Positions 39,310 through 49,302 of a stretch of 64,000 nt of DNA are shown piece by piece. This DNA is from Ruminococcus flavefaciens AE3010. GTDB taxonomy: Bacteria; Bacillota; Clostridia; Oscillospirales; Ruminococcaceae. Below the pieces are notes generated by a model. The model searched no databases and was not told the DNA's origin. It saw only the letters and a list, made by a program, of their open reading frames with translations. The DNA lies in the NCBI RefSeq assembly GCF_000526795.1, contig NZ_JAGT01000001.1, forward strand, positions 1,635,001 to 1,699,000, read 5' to 3'. Position 1 is the stretch's first letter; each line of letters opens with the position of its first letter. The position numbers and the translations under genes are program-made.

Positions 39310-41721
39310 TTATGCTTTTACCTTTACGTTGCCCTTGAGCTTTGAAGCCTCGTGATACTTCTTCACAAAGAGCATATAGCACATGAATGCAAGTATCAGA
39401 GCTGCTGCGATAACGCCGATAACGTTTGACTCACCTGTGAAAAGTCCGCCGAACTGTGTTATCATAAGTGCGATAGCATAAGCAAAGCAGCACTGATAGG
39501 TTATAGCAAATGCTGTCCACTTGGCGTTGTTCATCTCACGCTTGATAGCACCGATAGCTGCGAAGCAAGGTGCGCAGAGGAGATTGAACACAAGGAACGA
39601 GAAGCCTGTGATGCCAGTGAACTTTGAAGCAAGGGTCTGCCATACAGTGCCGTCTCCGCCGCCGTAAAGAACACCCATAGTTCCAACGATGTTCTCCTTT
39701 GCCACAAGTCCTGTGATAGAAGCAACGGCTGCCTGCCAGTTGCCCCAGCCAAGAGGCGAGAATATCCACGCGATAAGTGAGCCGAAGCCTGCAAGGAGAG
39801 AGCTGTCAAGCTGATCCTCCTCAAGCATTGTGAAGCTGCCGTCCACTGTTCCGAAGCGTGACAGGAACCAGATGATGATAGTTGAGATAAGTATGATAGA
39901 GCCTGCCTTTTTGATGAACGACCAGCCGCGCTCCCACATTGAGCGGAGCACATTGCTGAGTGTAGGCATATGATATGCAGGGAGCTCCATAACGAACGGT
40001 GCAGGCTCGCCCGAGAACATTGCTGTCTTTTTCAGCATGATTCCCGATACGATGATAGCAGCCATACCGATGAAGTAAGCCGATACAGATATTATCCACG
40101 AACCGCCGAAGATAGCACCTGCGATCATAGCGATAAAAGGTACCTTAGCGCCGCATGGAATGAAGGTGGTAGTGATTATGGTCATACGTCTGTCGCGCTC
40201 GTTTTCGATAGTTCTGGAAGCCATGATACCGGGAACTCCACAGCCTACGCCTACGAGCATAGGAATGAAGGACTTGCCCGAGAGGCCGAACTTTCTGAAC
40301 ACACGGTCGAGTACAAATGCGATACGTGCCATATAGCCGCAGGCTTCAAGGAAAGCAAGCAGGAAGAACAGCACTAACATCTGGGGAACGAATCCGAGAA
40401 CTGCTCCCACACCTGCGATGATACCGTCAATGATGAGACCTTTCAGCCAGTCGGATGCGCCTATCTTGTCAAGACCGCTCTCTGCAAGCGCAGGGACACT
40501 GGGTACGAACACGCCATAGTCAGCAGGATCGGGCTCTTCGCCGATACGCTCAACAGTTGCAAGAGCTTCATTGTAATCCTCGATAGTAGCTGTTTCGTCT
40601 GTTGTTTCAAGAGTTTCCTCGTCCTCAACAGAGTAAGTGAACTCGCCCTCGGGAGCTTCACCGTTTTCCTCAACGTAAGCGTCATAGCCGTCGATTATCT
40701 GCTGTGCGCCTGCGTATTCATCAGCGATCTCGCTGTAGTCCGACGAACCGATACCAAAGAGGTGGAAGCCGTCGCTGAAGAGGTTATCATTGGTCCAGTC
40801 AGTAGCCCAAGCACCCGGACCTTTCATTGCGATGAGATAAACCAGCGTCATAATGACCGCAAAGATAGGAAGTCCCAGCCAGCGGTTTGTAACAATCTTG
40901 TCTATCTTATCGGAAGCTGTAAGACTTCCTGCGTTTTTCTTTCTGTATGAAGCCTTGATGACATCAGCTATGTAGATGTAGCGCTCGTTTGTGATGATGC
41001 TCTCAGCGTCGTCGTCAAGCTCCTTTTCCGCAGCAGCTATGTCCTCTTCGATGTGCTTCAGTGTGCTCTCGGGGATATTCAGCTTTTCAAGCACCTTTTC
41101 ATCGCGCTCGAAAACCTTGATAGCATACCAGCGCTGCTGCTCCTCGGGCATATCGTGAAGAACAGCCTCCTCGATATGAGCGATAGCGTGTTCAACAGGA
41201 CCGCTGAATGTGTGCTGCGGGATAGTTTTGCTGTTTTTTGCAGCGTTTATAGCCGCCTCCGCTGCTTCGTCAACTCCCGTGCCTTTCAGCGCGGATATCT
41301 CAACTATCTTACATCCCAGACGCTTTGAAAGCTCGTCGAGCTTGATCTTGTCCCCGTTTTTCTTTACAACGTCCATCATATTTATGACAAGGACCACGGG
41401 TATTCCGAGCTCCACAAGCTGAGTTGTGAGGTAAAGGTTTCTTTCAAGGTTTGTGCCGTCTATGATATTGAGTATAGCGTCGGGTCTGGTTTCGATAAGG
41501 TAGTTTCTTGCAACGACTTCTTCAAGAGTATAGGGTGACAGTGAATAAATTCCGGGCAGGTCGGTGATGATGACATCACTGTGCTTTTTCAGCTTGCCCT
41601 CCTTCTTTTCAACAGTAACTCCGGGCCAGTTTCCTACGAACTGGTTAGAGCCTGTTAACGCATTGAACAGGGTGGTCTTGCCGGCATTTGGGTTGCCTGC
41701 AAGTGCTATTCGCAGTTCCAT
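39310..41721 (-). CDS. feoB: Ferrous iron transport protein B, 803 aa
   Basis: The N-terminal GTPase domain has the P loop ALAGNPNAGKTTLFNALTG, G2 region around FVGNWPGVTVEKKEG, G3 DLPG, and G4 NMMD. The membrane part has the two Gate motifs (LFFLLAFLEACGYMAR; later CAPCFAAIGAIKREM, with conserved Cys) and GVGCGVPGIMASRTIENERD. An unusual acidic insert of about 85 residues (from GIGSSDYSEI to DYGVFVPSVPAL) lies after the first membrane helix, probably outside the cell; common clostridial FeoB have a short loop there. AAAGGAAG precedes the ATG. It follows two feoA genes and precedes the FeoB-associated protein. Confidence 0.95.
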   Translation of the reverse strand: MELRIALAGNPNAGKTTLFNALTGSNQFVGNWPGVTVEKKEGKLKKHSDVIITDLPGIYSLSPYTLEEVVARNYLIETRPDAILNIIDGTNLERNLYLTTQLVELGIPVVLVINMMDVVKKNGDKIKLDELSKRLGCKIVEISALKGTGVDEAAEAAINAAKNSKTIPQHTFSGPVEHAIAHIEEAVLHDMPEEQQRWYAIKVFERDEKVLEKLNIPESTLKHIEEDIAAAEKELDDDAESIITNERYIYIADVIKASYRKKNAGSLTASDKIDKIVTNRWLGLPIFAVIMTLVYLIAMKGPGAWATDWTNDNLFSDGFHLFGIGSSDYSEIADEYAGAQQIIDGYDAYVEENGEAPEGEFTYSVEDEETLETTDETATIEDYNEALATVERIGEEPDPADYGVFVPSVPALAESGLDKIGASDWLKGLIIDGIIAGVGAVLGFVPQMLVLFFLLAFLEACGYMARIAFVLDRVFRKFGLSGKSFIPMLVGVGCGVPGIMASRTIENERDRRMTIITTTFIPCGAKVPFIAMIAGAIFGGSWIISVSAYFIGMAAIIVSGIMLKKTAMFSGEPAPFVMELPAYHMPTLSNVLRSMWERGWSFIKKAGSIILISTIIIWFLSRFGTVDGSFTMLEEDQLDSSLLAGFGSLIAWIFSPLGWGNWQAAVASITGLVAKENIVGTMGVLYGGGDGTVWQTLASKFTGITGFSFLVFNLLCAPCFAAIGAIKREMNNAKWTAFAITYQCCFAYAIALMITQFGGLFTGESNVIGVIAAALILAFMCYMLFVKKYHEASKLKGNVKVKA

Positions 41722-41737
41722 TTTTCTCTTCCTTTCA

Positions 41738-41755
41738 AGTTATTTAAAACTAACA
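41738..41755. promoter_or_regulatory. 18-bp GTTAT/CTAAC palindrome upstream of feoB
   Basis: AGTTAT-TTAAAA-CTAACA, one of four related 18-bp sites near iron genes. It lies 17 bp before the feoB start, between feoB and feoA. Confidence 0.5.
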
Positions 41756-41797
41756 GTTTTTCAAAATATACGGAACGCCGAAGCGTTCCCTGCTCTC

Positions 41798-42028
41798 TTA
41801 TTCGACCTCAATAAGTTCAGCATCAGCCTTGCGCAGTGAAAGCTCATATCCGCGCACCTTTATTTCAATGGGATCGCCGAGAGGTGCTACCTTACGGACA
41901 AATACCTCTGTGCCCTTTGTAAGTCCCATATCCATTATGCGGCGCTTTATGGCTCCCTCTCCGTGAAGCTTCCTTACCTTTGCAGTCGAACCAACAGCCG
42001 TTTCTCTAAGCGTTTTCATTATACTCAC
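41798..42028 (-). CDS. feoA: FeoA family protein, 76 aa
   Basis: An SH3-like small protein with the family pattern: LRETAVGSTAKVRKLHGEG, IKRRIMDMGLTKGTEVFV, APLGDPIEIKVRGYELSLRK. FeoA stimulates or assembles FeoB. It lies 5 nt after the other feoA gene and 76 nt before feoB. Two FeoA copies in tandem are common in clostridia. Confidence 0.92.
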   Translation of the reverse strand: MSIMKTLRETAVGSTAKVRKLHGEGAIKRRIMDMGLTKGTEVFVRKVAPLGDPIEIKVRGYELSLRKADAELIEVE

Positions 42029-42033
42029 TCCTA

Positions 42034-42246
42034 TCAGACCATTATTCTACGTGCCATATCCGCACCGATCGCAATACGCGACTCCTTGACCTTGACAATG
42101 ACATTTTCGCCAAGCACATTTATGAGCTTGACTGTTCCGCCCACGGTAAATCCAAGATTTTCAAGGTGCTGACGTACTTCGGGACTTCCTCCCAGCTTCT
42201 TGATAGTCAGCTCCTTTTCAGGTTCTGCTAAACTTAGCGGCATCAT
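42034..42246 (-). CDS. feoA: FeoA family protein, 70 aa
   Basis: The start is placed at ATG 42246 (MMPLSLAEPEKEL), with GAAGGGTGAG upstream; a longer reading would run into the promoter. Family pattern: VRQHLENLGFTVGGTVKLI and NVIVKVKESRIAIGADMARRI. First gene of feoA-feoA-feoB-Cys-rich protein, with promoter and 18-bp operator at 42308-42359. Confidence 0.9.
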   Translation of the reverse strand: MMPLSLAEPEKELTIKKLGGSPEVRQHLENLGFTVGGTVKLINVLGENVIVKVKESRIAIGADMARRIMV

Positions 42247-42307
42247 TTTCTCACCCTTCCGATCCATATTTTTTATTATAATATAGTAATGCGAAATCAA
42301 TTTAATA

Positions 42308-42359
42308 CGTTAGTGCTTTATAACGATTAAATGATATCACCTCTGCTATGATTTGTCAA
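42308..42359 (-). promoter_or_regulatory. feo operon promoter with 18-bp operator directly downstream
   Basis: On the minus strand TTGACA (42359-42354), 17 bp, TATCAT (42336-42331), a 5-nt gap, then the palindrome CGTTATAAAGCACTAACG (42325-42308). The divergent enolase promoter has the same layout with the same 5-nt gap. Confidence 0.75.
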
Positions 42360-42416
42360 TGATTTAAAAACAGGTGCCATCAAAGTTTGTATACAATAAC
42401 ATAATATTATCACTTG

Positions 42417-42435
42417 CTAACAAATAAATTGTTAG
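42417..42435. promoter_or_regulatory. Inverted repeat CTAACA-N7-TGTTAG between the feo and enolase promoters
   Basis: The half sites are those of the 18-bp boxes but in outward orientation. It could be an extra contact of the same regulator or a structural element. Confidence 0.4.
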
Positions 42436-42460
42436 TAGATACAAATAGTCATTAAAATAA

Positions 42461-42512
42461 TTGACATCATTCCTGCGTGATGCTATAATCATATTGTTAG
42501 TTAGTTCTAACA
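42461..42512 (+). promoter_or_regulatory. Enolase promoter with 18-bp iron-type operator
   Basis: TTGACA (42461-42466), 17 bp, TATAAT (42484-42489), 5-nt gap, then TGTTAG-TTAGTT-CTAACA (42495-42512), which covers the transcription start. Confidence 0.8.
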
Positions 42513-43932
<1,420 letters not shown>

Positions 43933-44008
43933 TCATATCCGCGGATATTCCATAACAATGTCCGCCTGTATTCAGAAAGAACCGATAAATAAGAAGATCA
44001 TAAGATAA

Positions 44009-44040
44009 GGCTGCGCAGAATAGTCTGCGCAGCTTTTCTA
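44009..44040 (+). terminator. Rho-independent terminator of enolase
   Basis: The stem GCTGCGCAGA/TCTGCGCAGC with loop ATAG is followed by TTTT. Confidence 0.85.
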
Positions 44041-44054
44041 TTTTTCGGTGCAAT

Positions 44055-44498
44055 TCAATTTGCCGCATCCTCAAACATCTTTCCGTCAACGATACGGACA
44101 GTTCTCTGTGCCCATTTAGCTACATTCAGGTCATGAGTTATCATAACGATAGTATTTCCCATTTCGTGGAGCTTGGTAAACAAGCGCAGCACCTCCGTGC
44201 CGCTGCTCTGGTCAAGAGCACCTGTTGGCTCATCTGCAAGGAGAAGTGACGGCTTGCTGCACAGAGCACGGGCTATGGCAACTCTCTGACGCTGACCGCC
44301 CGAGAGCTCCGATGGCTTGTGGTGGATACGCTCTGAAAGTCCCAGCATATCTATGATATCACGACAGTCCCTTTCAGCCGACTTCCTGTCCTGTCCGCGC
44401 ATAAGGAGCGGCATTATTATATTCTGCATTACATTATAAGTCGGTATCAGGTGATAGTTCTGGAATATGAAGCCTATCTCGTGATTTCTTATCGTCAG
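44055..44498 (-). pseudogene. ABC transporter ATP-binding protein, C-terminal remnant
   Basis: The frame covers the second half of a MacB/LolD-type ATPase: a Q loop (IGFIFQNYHLIPTYNVMQN), the signature LSGGQRQRVAIARAL, Walker B LLLADEPTGALD, and the switch MITHDLNVAKWA. The Walker A half is missing: the frame hits a stop at 44499-44501, exactly where a fragment of an unrelated gene begins on the other strand. A 124-aa frame within it starts at MQNIIM but cannot give a working ATPase. Deletion or rearrangement removed the rest. Confidence 0.85.
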
Positions 44499-44781
44499 TC
44501 AGCTTATCCTCGGAGCATTCTGCGGAATGCTCATGTATCTTGCAGTGGACAACGCTAAGGAATGCAGAAAAAGGAATTCTGATATATCCTTGGTTTTCGG
44601 AATTTCCATACCTGTGATGATATTCATAATCTGCGGCTTCAATCATTCAATTGCTGACGCATTCTATATGTTCTCGGCAGGAACTTTTCCTGAGGATATA
44701 CCGTACATACTGACAGTCGCGGCAGGCAATGCAGCAGGCGGTATTATGATACCGCTTATAAAAAAGATAACTCCGATTTAA
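44485..44781 (+). pseudogene. Formate/nitrite transporter family, C-terminal remnant
   Basis: The frame LILGAFCGMLMYLAVDNAK, FGISIPVMIFIICGFNHSIADAF, YMFSAGTFPEDIPYILT, AAGNAAGGIMIPLI (quoted in short pieces) matches the last two membrane helices and the conserved GFNHSIADAFY block of FNT channels. About two thirds of the protein upstream is missing; the homology stops near 44498 where the ABC remnant begins. It ends at a proper stop and terminator. Confidence 0.8.
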
Positions 44782-44800
44782 TACTCCCAAACATACAGAA

Positions 44801-44838
44801 ACAGGGCAGGGATATTTATTCCCTGCCCTGTTTTTTTG
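44801..44838 (+). terminator. Rho-independent terminator after the FNT remnant
   Basis: The stem ACAGGGCAGGGA/TCCCTGCCCTGT with a 7-nt loop is followed by TTTTTTT. It is also well formed for the minus strand, where a short gene fragment could have ended. Confidence 0.9.
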
Positions 44839-44942
44839 TACTTATTCTTTCCTGAACCGCGTGGTAATACTGCCTTTGAAGCAAAGGATACTCCAATAAT
44901 CAGAATCACTCCTGTGCAGGCAGACATTCTTCACAGCTCCGC

Positions 44943-45725
44943 CTACCCAAGCGCAACATCAAGTATCATCATCAGAGTAAACCCTACCGAAAGCATGATC
45001 ACGCCGATATTGGAGTGCTCTCCCTCCGACATTTCGGGTATCAGTTCCTCCACTACAACATAGATCATAGCGCCTGCCGCAAAGCTCAGTAAATACGGCA
45101 TTGCAGGCAGGAACAGCCCTGCAAACAGTATTGTCAGTGCTGCACCGATCGGCTCAACTGCTCCCGAAAGTACGCCGTCCGCAAATGCTTTTCCTTTGCT
45201 TTTGCCCTCTGCATGCAGCGGCATGGATATTATAGCACCTTCGGGGAAATTCTGTATCGCAATGCCAAGTGCAAGCGCAAATGCGCCTCCTGCTGACATT
45301 TTGGCTGAACCCGATAAAAAGCCTGCATATACGATACCGACTGCCATTCCCTCGGGGATATTATGCAGCGTGACTGCAAGCACCATCATTGTTGTTCGTG
45401 CAAGTCTTGACGGAACGCCCTCTGCCTTTTCTGCATTCATGTGCAGGTGTGGTATCAGGGTATCGAGCAGAAGCAAAAATAATATTCCGCACCAGAACCC
45501 GATGACCGCAGGAAGAAATGCGAGTTTTCCTTTATCTTCCGCCATATCCATTGCAGGTATGATAAGGCTCCAGATCGAGGCGGCTGTCATCACGCCTGCT
45601 GCAAATCCCGTCAGTGCACGCTGTACCTGTTTGCTCAGACTGTGTCTCATGAAGAATACACAGGCAGAACCAAGTGATGTTCCTAAAAACGGTATCAGAA
45701 GTCCCGTAATGATCTGTCTGTTCAT
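44943..45725 (-). CDS. ZIP family divalent metal transporter, 260 aa
   Basis: About eight membrane helices. The metal path motifs are in helices 4 and 5: LAVTLHNIPEGMAVGI and IAIQNFPEGAIISMPLH, as in ZupT/GufA-like ZIP proteins. A short His-containing loop (LIPHLHMNAEKAEG) lies between helices 3 and 4. It probably imports zinc or iron, metal not decidable. The ATG overlaps the stop of the methyltransferase gene by 4 nt, so it is the last gene of a hydrolase-methyltransferase-ZIP operon. Confidence 0.92.
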   Translation of the reverse strand: MNRQIITGLLIPFLGTSLGSACVFFMRHSLSKQVQRALTGFAAGVMTAASIWSLIIPAMDMAEDKGKLAFLPAVIGFWCGILFLLLLDTLIPHLHMNAEKAEGVPSRLARTTMMVLAVTLHNIPEGMAVGIVYAGFLSGSAKMSAGGAFALALGIAIQNFPEGAIISMPLHAEGKSKGKAFADGVLSGAVEPIGAALTILFAGLFLPAMPYLLSFAAGAMIYVVVEELIPEMSEGEHSNIGVIMLSVGFTLMMILDVALG

Positions 45726-46507
45726 TTTCTGCCAATAAGAAGTGCCGAACCGCTCAGGCCAAGAACTTTAGCTTCGCCCTTTGTCATAAACATACCGTCT
45801 GTTGTGTCGATAAGCTCTGCTACTTCATAGCCTTCATCATACAGCTCATTGATGAACTGCTGCATATCGCCGTAACGAGCCTTTGACATAATATCATGGA
45901 TAGCAAATGTACCGCCTTTTTTCAGTACACGCAGAGTCTCACGAAGAAGCTCCTGTTTATTCACACCTGTGATGTTATGATAGACATAGTTGCTTGTAAC
46001 TGCGTCAAAATATTCATCAGGATAATCCAGCCTGCAGGCGTCGCCCTGATGAAACTCGATATTATGAACGCCCTCTGCATCGGAGTTGTCCTCGCATAGC
46101 TGCTGACTGAATGAAGCATACTCCATGCCCCAGCGGTCAATACCGATCATTCGCCCCTGCGGATTACGCTTTGCACAAGCGATAGTCAGTGCACCGCTTC
46201 CGCAGCCCACGTCAAGACCTATCCCGCCTTCGGGTAGTGTGATGTATTCCGCAGTACCCTCAACGATCTCTTTTGAAAGCTGACGCTTACCGTCATAAGA
46301 GAATTTGCTGTGAGCGTATATGCTCCAAGCCGTCATTGCACCGCACACAAGTGTACCTGCACCTGCTGTTGCGACAAGTGCCTTTTTCATTTTCGGATCA
46401 ATTTTTGCACACATCAGTGCTGCCGTTCCTGCACCGAGAACCGCTGTTCCGGCAGTAAGCGCAGTTATCATTCCATTCGGCACCCAATTCTTATAATTTG
46501 CACTCAT
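45722..46507 (-). CDS. SAM-dependent methyltransferase with N-terminal membrane segments, 261 aa
   Basis: Two membrane helices (about 9-31 and 38-60) precede a class I methyltransferase domain: motif I GLDVGCGSGALTIACAKRNP (about 98-117), acidic end of strand 2 GIDRWGMEY, motif GDACRLDYPDEYFDAVTSNY, and LRVLKKGGTFAIHDIM. The substrate is unknown; the membrane anchor suggests a lipid or quinone-like substrate or a membrane protein. It overlaps the hydrolase gene by 17 nt and the ZIP gene by 4 nt. Confidence 0.85.
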   Translation of the reverse strand: MSANYKNWVPNGMITALTAGTAVLGAGTAALMCAKIDPKMKKALVATAGAGTLVCGAMTAWSIYAHSKFSYDGKRQLSKEIVEGTAEYITLPEGGIGLDVGCGSGALTIACAKRNPQGRMIGIDRWGMEYASFSQQLCEDNSDAEGVHNIEFHQGDACRLDYPDEYFDAVTSNYVYHNITGVNKQELLRETLRVLKKGGTFAIHDIMSKARYGDMQQFINELYDEGYEVAELIDTTDGMFMTKGEAKVLGLSGSALLIGRK

Positions 46508-47501
46508 TGATTACACTCCTTTTTTTATGCTTAAAATAATGATCTATCAGTCCCATGATCTCGTCAAATGCAGGCTTACAGCCGGGTATAAAGTATTGAA
46601 GCGCATAACAGTGATGCATTCCTTTTCCCACATGGATAACGCACTTTGCACCTGCATTCCTGAAACTCTCCGCATAACTCGGCGCAAAGGCGTACAGCGT
46701 TTCAGCACTGCCGTAATAAAAATGCGTTATTGGAGCATTGCGGAAGTCGCCGTGTGCGGTCGCAAGGTATATTTCGGGAATATCCCTGCCGTGACACATG
46801 ATCTCACGGGCAGTGTACATGTACTCCGCAGGTATCATGATGTCTCTTTTGTCAAGTGCCTTTATCGCTGTTTTTTCCGCTTCGGTAACAGGAACGCTTC
46901 CGGGCGATATGGGTATCAATAACCCGGGCATGGGAATATTTCTGCCGCTGTCGTTAAGCTCGTTGATGTAAGTGATCAGGTCGAGTATCAGCGCACCGCC
47001 CGATGAAAAGCCGAGAAATACGATGTTTTCGGGCTTGTAGAATGTAAGCATTTTCTCATAGCATTCAAATATCATCTGCACATTTTCAAGCATATCATGC
47101 TCATGGCAAAGAGGATAATAGGGAAACCACACATCTGAACCTGTTTTCTCTGCAATTTTTCTTGATAGTCCGATATCGCCCTTATCAGAGCCGAGTATCA
47201 TTCCGCCACCGAACACAAAGAGTATCGCATTTTTGCGCCGTGTCTTCTCAATATTAATTTCAACGCAGTTATACTGCCCCTGTATCAGATGATCGGTATA
47301 GTGTGCCTTGTTATCGGTCGGCATTATAAAATGGCGGTTCTTGGCATTCATTTTAGCCGCTTTTTCAAGGACTTCTTCTTTCGCACCGATAAGACTGTTT
47401 TTTATTTTTGCTGCTTTTACAACAGCCTTTGTCAGCTTGTAAAGCGGATTGTTCAGTCCATTCGGTGCTTTTACTACTTTATCATGTTCATCAAATCTCA
47501 T
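46491..47501 (-). CDS. Alpha/beta hydrolase fold protein (steryl acetyl hydrolase/lipase-like), 336 aa
   Basis: The hormone-sensitive-lipase-like oxyanion region is degenerate here (FVFGGGMILGSDKGD in place of HGGG). The nucleophile elbow is FLGFSSGGALILDL with Ser in GFSSG, and a late HVGKGMHHCYALQ supplies the His. No signal peptide. AGGAGG lies before the ATG at 47501. The substrate is unknown. First intact gene of the operon with methyltransferase and ZIP genes; a broken membrane gene lies upstream. Confidence 0.85.
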   Translation of the reverse strand: MRFDEHDKVVKAPNGLNNPLYKLTKAVVKAAKIKNSLIGAKEEVLEKAAKMNAKNRHFIMPTDNKAHYTDHLIQGQYNCVEINIEKTRRKNAILFVFGGGMILGSDKGDIGLSRKIAEKTGSDVWFPYYPLCHEHDMLENVQMIFECYEKMLTFYKPENIVFLGFSSGGALILDLITYINELNDSGRNIPMPGLLIPISPGSVPVTEAEKTAIKALDKRDIMIPAEYMYTAREIMCHGRDIPEIYLATAHGDFRNAPITHFYYGSAETLYAFAPSYAESFRNAGAKCVIHVGKGMHHCYALQYFIPGCKPAFDEIMGLIDHYFKHKKRSVINECKL

Positions 47502-47532
47502 GCTTTTGACCTCCTTTTACTTTTTGATTTCG

Positions 47533-48085
47533 CTATATTACTCTCGCAAGCAGAATCATAATTCCTGCGGCGATAGCCGCACCGATCACCCATACCAACG
47601 CAAGGAATGAACGCTTTTTCAATACTTGAGTCCAAGTCTGCACGAACGGGATATCCTCCGTGCCTTTCAAGATCCGGAATTTGCTGTGTCCAACCCACAG
47701 TTTATCAATTATAATACCGTCATAGATATTCATGACTTCCAGAAAGAGAAATGCCTGCAAATAGGCAGTCCTGAGATCACTGACTCAATTCCACACATCA
47801 ATGATAAGCACCGATACCTGCAACTATAATTCCTGCCAACGGACAGAACAGCAGCGGCCACACAAGACCGTGTTCAGGCACTGCCAGCTTACACCAACCG
47901 CTCCATTTCCAATCGGGATGCCCCTCTGCTCCTTTTATAAATCCTTTATCCATGACATATATTCTCGCAAGAACATCCAGAAAAAAGAAATCTCCTGCAT
48001 TCACAAACATCATTTCTATATATCCTGTCCAGAACAGGTTCTTGAAGACGCTGACACCTGCAAGATGTGCGCTGACCGCCATATA
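47533..48085 (-). pseudogene. Frameshifted membrane protein gene
   Basis: Two frames together look like one protein: VFKNLFWTGYIEMMFVNAGD, FFFLDVLARIYVMDKGF, WCKLAVPEHGLVWPLLFCPL, then after stops at about 47780-47797 a second frame LRTAYLQAFLFLEVMNIYDG, KLWVGHSKFRILKG, VWVIGAAIAAGIMILLARVI. Several membrane helices are visible. In-frame stops and a frame change break it, and its 5' end is cut where a leucine-rich repeat gene begins. I do not recognise a function. Confidence 0.65.
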
Positions 48086-48813
48086 TAATAATCATCGTCA
48101 GGGTTACGAGGTCCTGATGATTCAAAATGTTCATCACGCATTTCATGAAGTATTACTATCTCAGTCAAAGCTTCACACTCTAAAAATGGTGACTCAGCGT
48201 GTTTCAGACTTGCAGGAAGAGTAATGCTTGTAAGAGAATTATTCTCTGAAAAAGCATATTGTTCTATATCTGTTAATGTTTCAGGAAGTTCAAAATCTGT
48301 GATTTTAGTACCAAAGAATGCTGAATCTTTGATTATTTTCACTCCATCAGGAAGTTTTACAGTTTTAAGGTTTTGTGCATAGTTGAAAGCGCCTTCACCT
48401 ATAACTTCTACTGTATCAGGAACGATAAACTCTGTTCCTGATTTTGATGACGGATAAAATACAAGTTTTTTCATATCTTTGCTATATATAACTCCGTCTA
48501 CAGTACATAAATACGGATTATCTTCGGAAACCTCAATTTTTACAAGATTCAGGCATTTGATGATGTCCACCTTATTTACAGTTGCAGGAATCTTTAATGT
48601 CTTTACATTATCATTGAACTGAATAAATACTTCCGTGACAGTTTTACCATCTTCAGTTTCAGGTACTATCATTTCTCCGTCTTCACAATTTCCGCCTGAA
48701 TAAATTATTTCATTTATATCATTAGCTGAGAATGCTGTCATATTTATGCCTGTCAATGAAGTTACACCTAATACAAAAGAAAGAACATTTGCGATTATTT
48801 TTGTTTTTTTCAT
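48016..48813 (-). CDS. Secreted BspA-type leucine-rich repeat protein, probably truncated, 265 aa
   Basis: A signal peptide (1-30) is followed by about five LRR_5 repeats: FIVPDTVEVIGEGAFNYAQN, TVKLPDGVKIIKDSAFFGTK, FELPETLTDIEQYAFSENNS, SITLPASLKHAESPFLECEA, each of 20-23 residues. The last 30 or so residues (from about YYIWRSAHILQVSASS) are read out of frame through the 5' part of the broken membrane gene, so the original C-terminus is lost. Such proteins are surface binding proteins. The gene is AT-rich compared with the flanking core genes. Confidence 0.75.
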   Translation of the reverse strand: MKKTKIIANVLSFVLGVTSLTGINMTAFSANDINEIIYSGGNCEDGEMIVPETEDGKTVTEVFIQFNDNVKTLKIPATVNKVDIIKCLNLVKIEVSEDNPYLCTVDGVIYSKDMKKLVFYPSSKSGTEFIVPDTVEVIGEGAFNYAQNLKTVKLPDGVKIIKDSAFFGTKITDFELPETLTDIEQYAFSENNSLTSITLPASLKHAESPFLECEALTEIVILHEMRDEHFESSGPRNPDDDYYIWRSAHILQVSASSRTCSGQDI

Positions 48814-49084
48814 AGAATCAACTCCTTTTTTTCTCTTGAAGAAATGGCGTTGTTGTTCTCTTAGCTAATTAGATGTGTTAATATACTGCTGCATATCACC
48901 TGTTTCGTAAATATTATCACGAACAATTTTTCATTTAAATAATACTCTATTTTTTACAATCATAGAAATTACTCATAACCAATCTTATATGACTTTCTAT
49001 AAGTAATAGTAGCATTTTTCAAGTTTAAAATCAATAGATTTTCCTAACTTGCAACTAATTTTCCTAATTAGTTTTTTGTCAAAA

Positions 49085-49116
49085 CAGAAAAGCTCCGCAA
49101 TTGCGGAGCTTTTCTG
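49085..49116. terminator. Perfect palindrome, bidirectional terminator-like
   Basis: CAGAAAAGCTCCGCAA and TTGCGGAGCTTTTCTG form a 16-bp perfect palindrome with A/T at both sides. It lies just past the dockerin remnant. The stretch 48814-49084 is AT-rich and shows no gene. Confidence 0.65.
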
Positions 49117-49125
49117 CTAAACTAT

Positions 49126-49261
49126 GCCTATACTCATTAAGTTCAAGGAGCATTTTCTGTATTGCCTGAGCATCGTCGACTGTAAGACCATTGCCGTCCA
49201 TGTTTGCGTTAGTTTTGCCCTGTACTGTAAAATAATCTTCTACTGTACTATTTTATACCTA
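49126..49261 (-). pseudogene. Dockerin-module remnant
   Basis: The minus strand reads VEDYFTVQGKTNANMDGNG and LTVDDAQAIQKMLLEL, clearly related to AEVHLTAQGKTNADMDCNG and LTVGDAQTIQNKLLGL in the intact gene at 49303-50403. The upstream part of the protein is absent. It is a fragment left by a tandem duplication. Confidence 0.8.
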
Positions 49262-49302
49262 ATCTTAACGTTTTTTGAGTTATACACTAAAGGTCCTCTC
49301 TT

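Noticed and set aside
44836..45063. 75-codon plus-strand frame over the end of the ZIP transporter gene
   Set aside because: It is a shadow of the ZIP gene and the preceding terminator.
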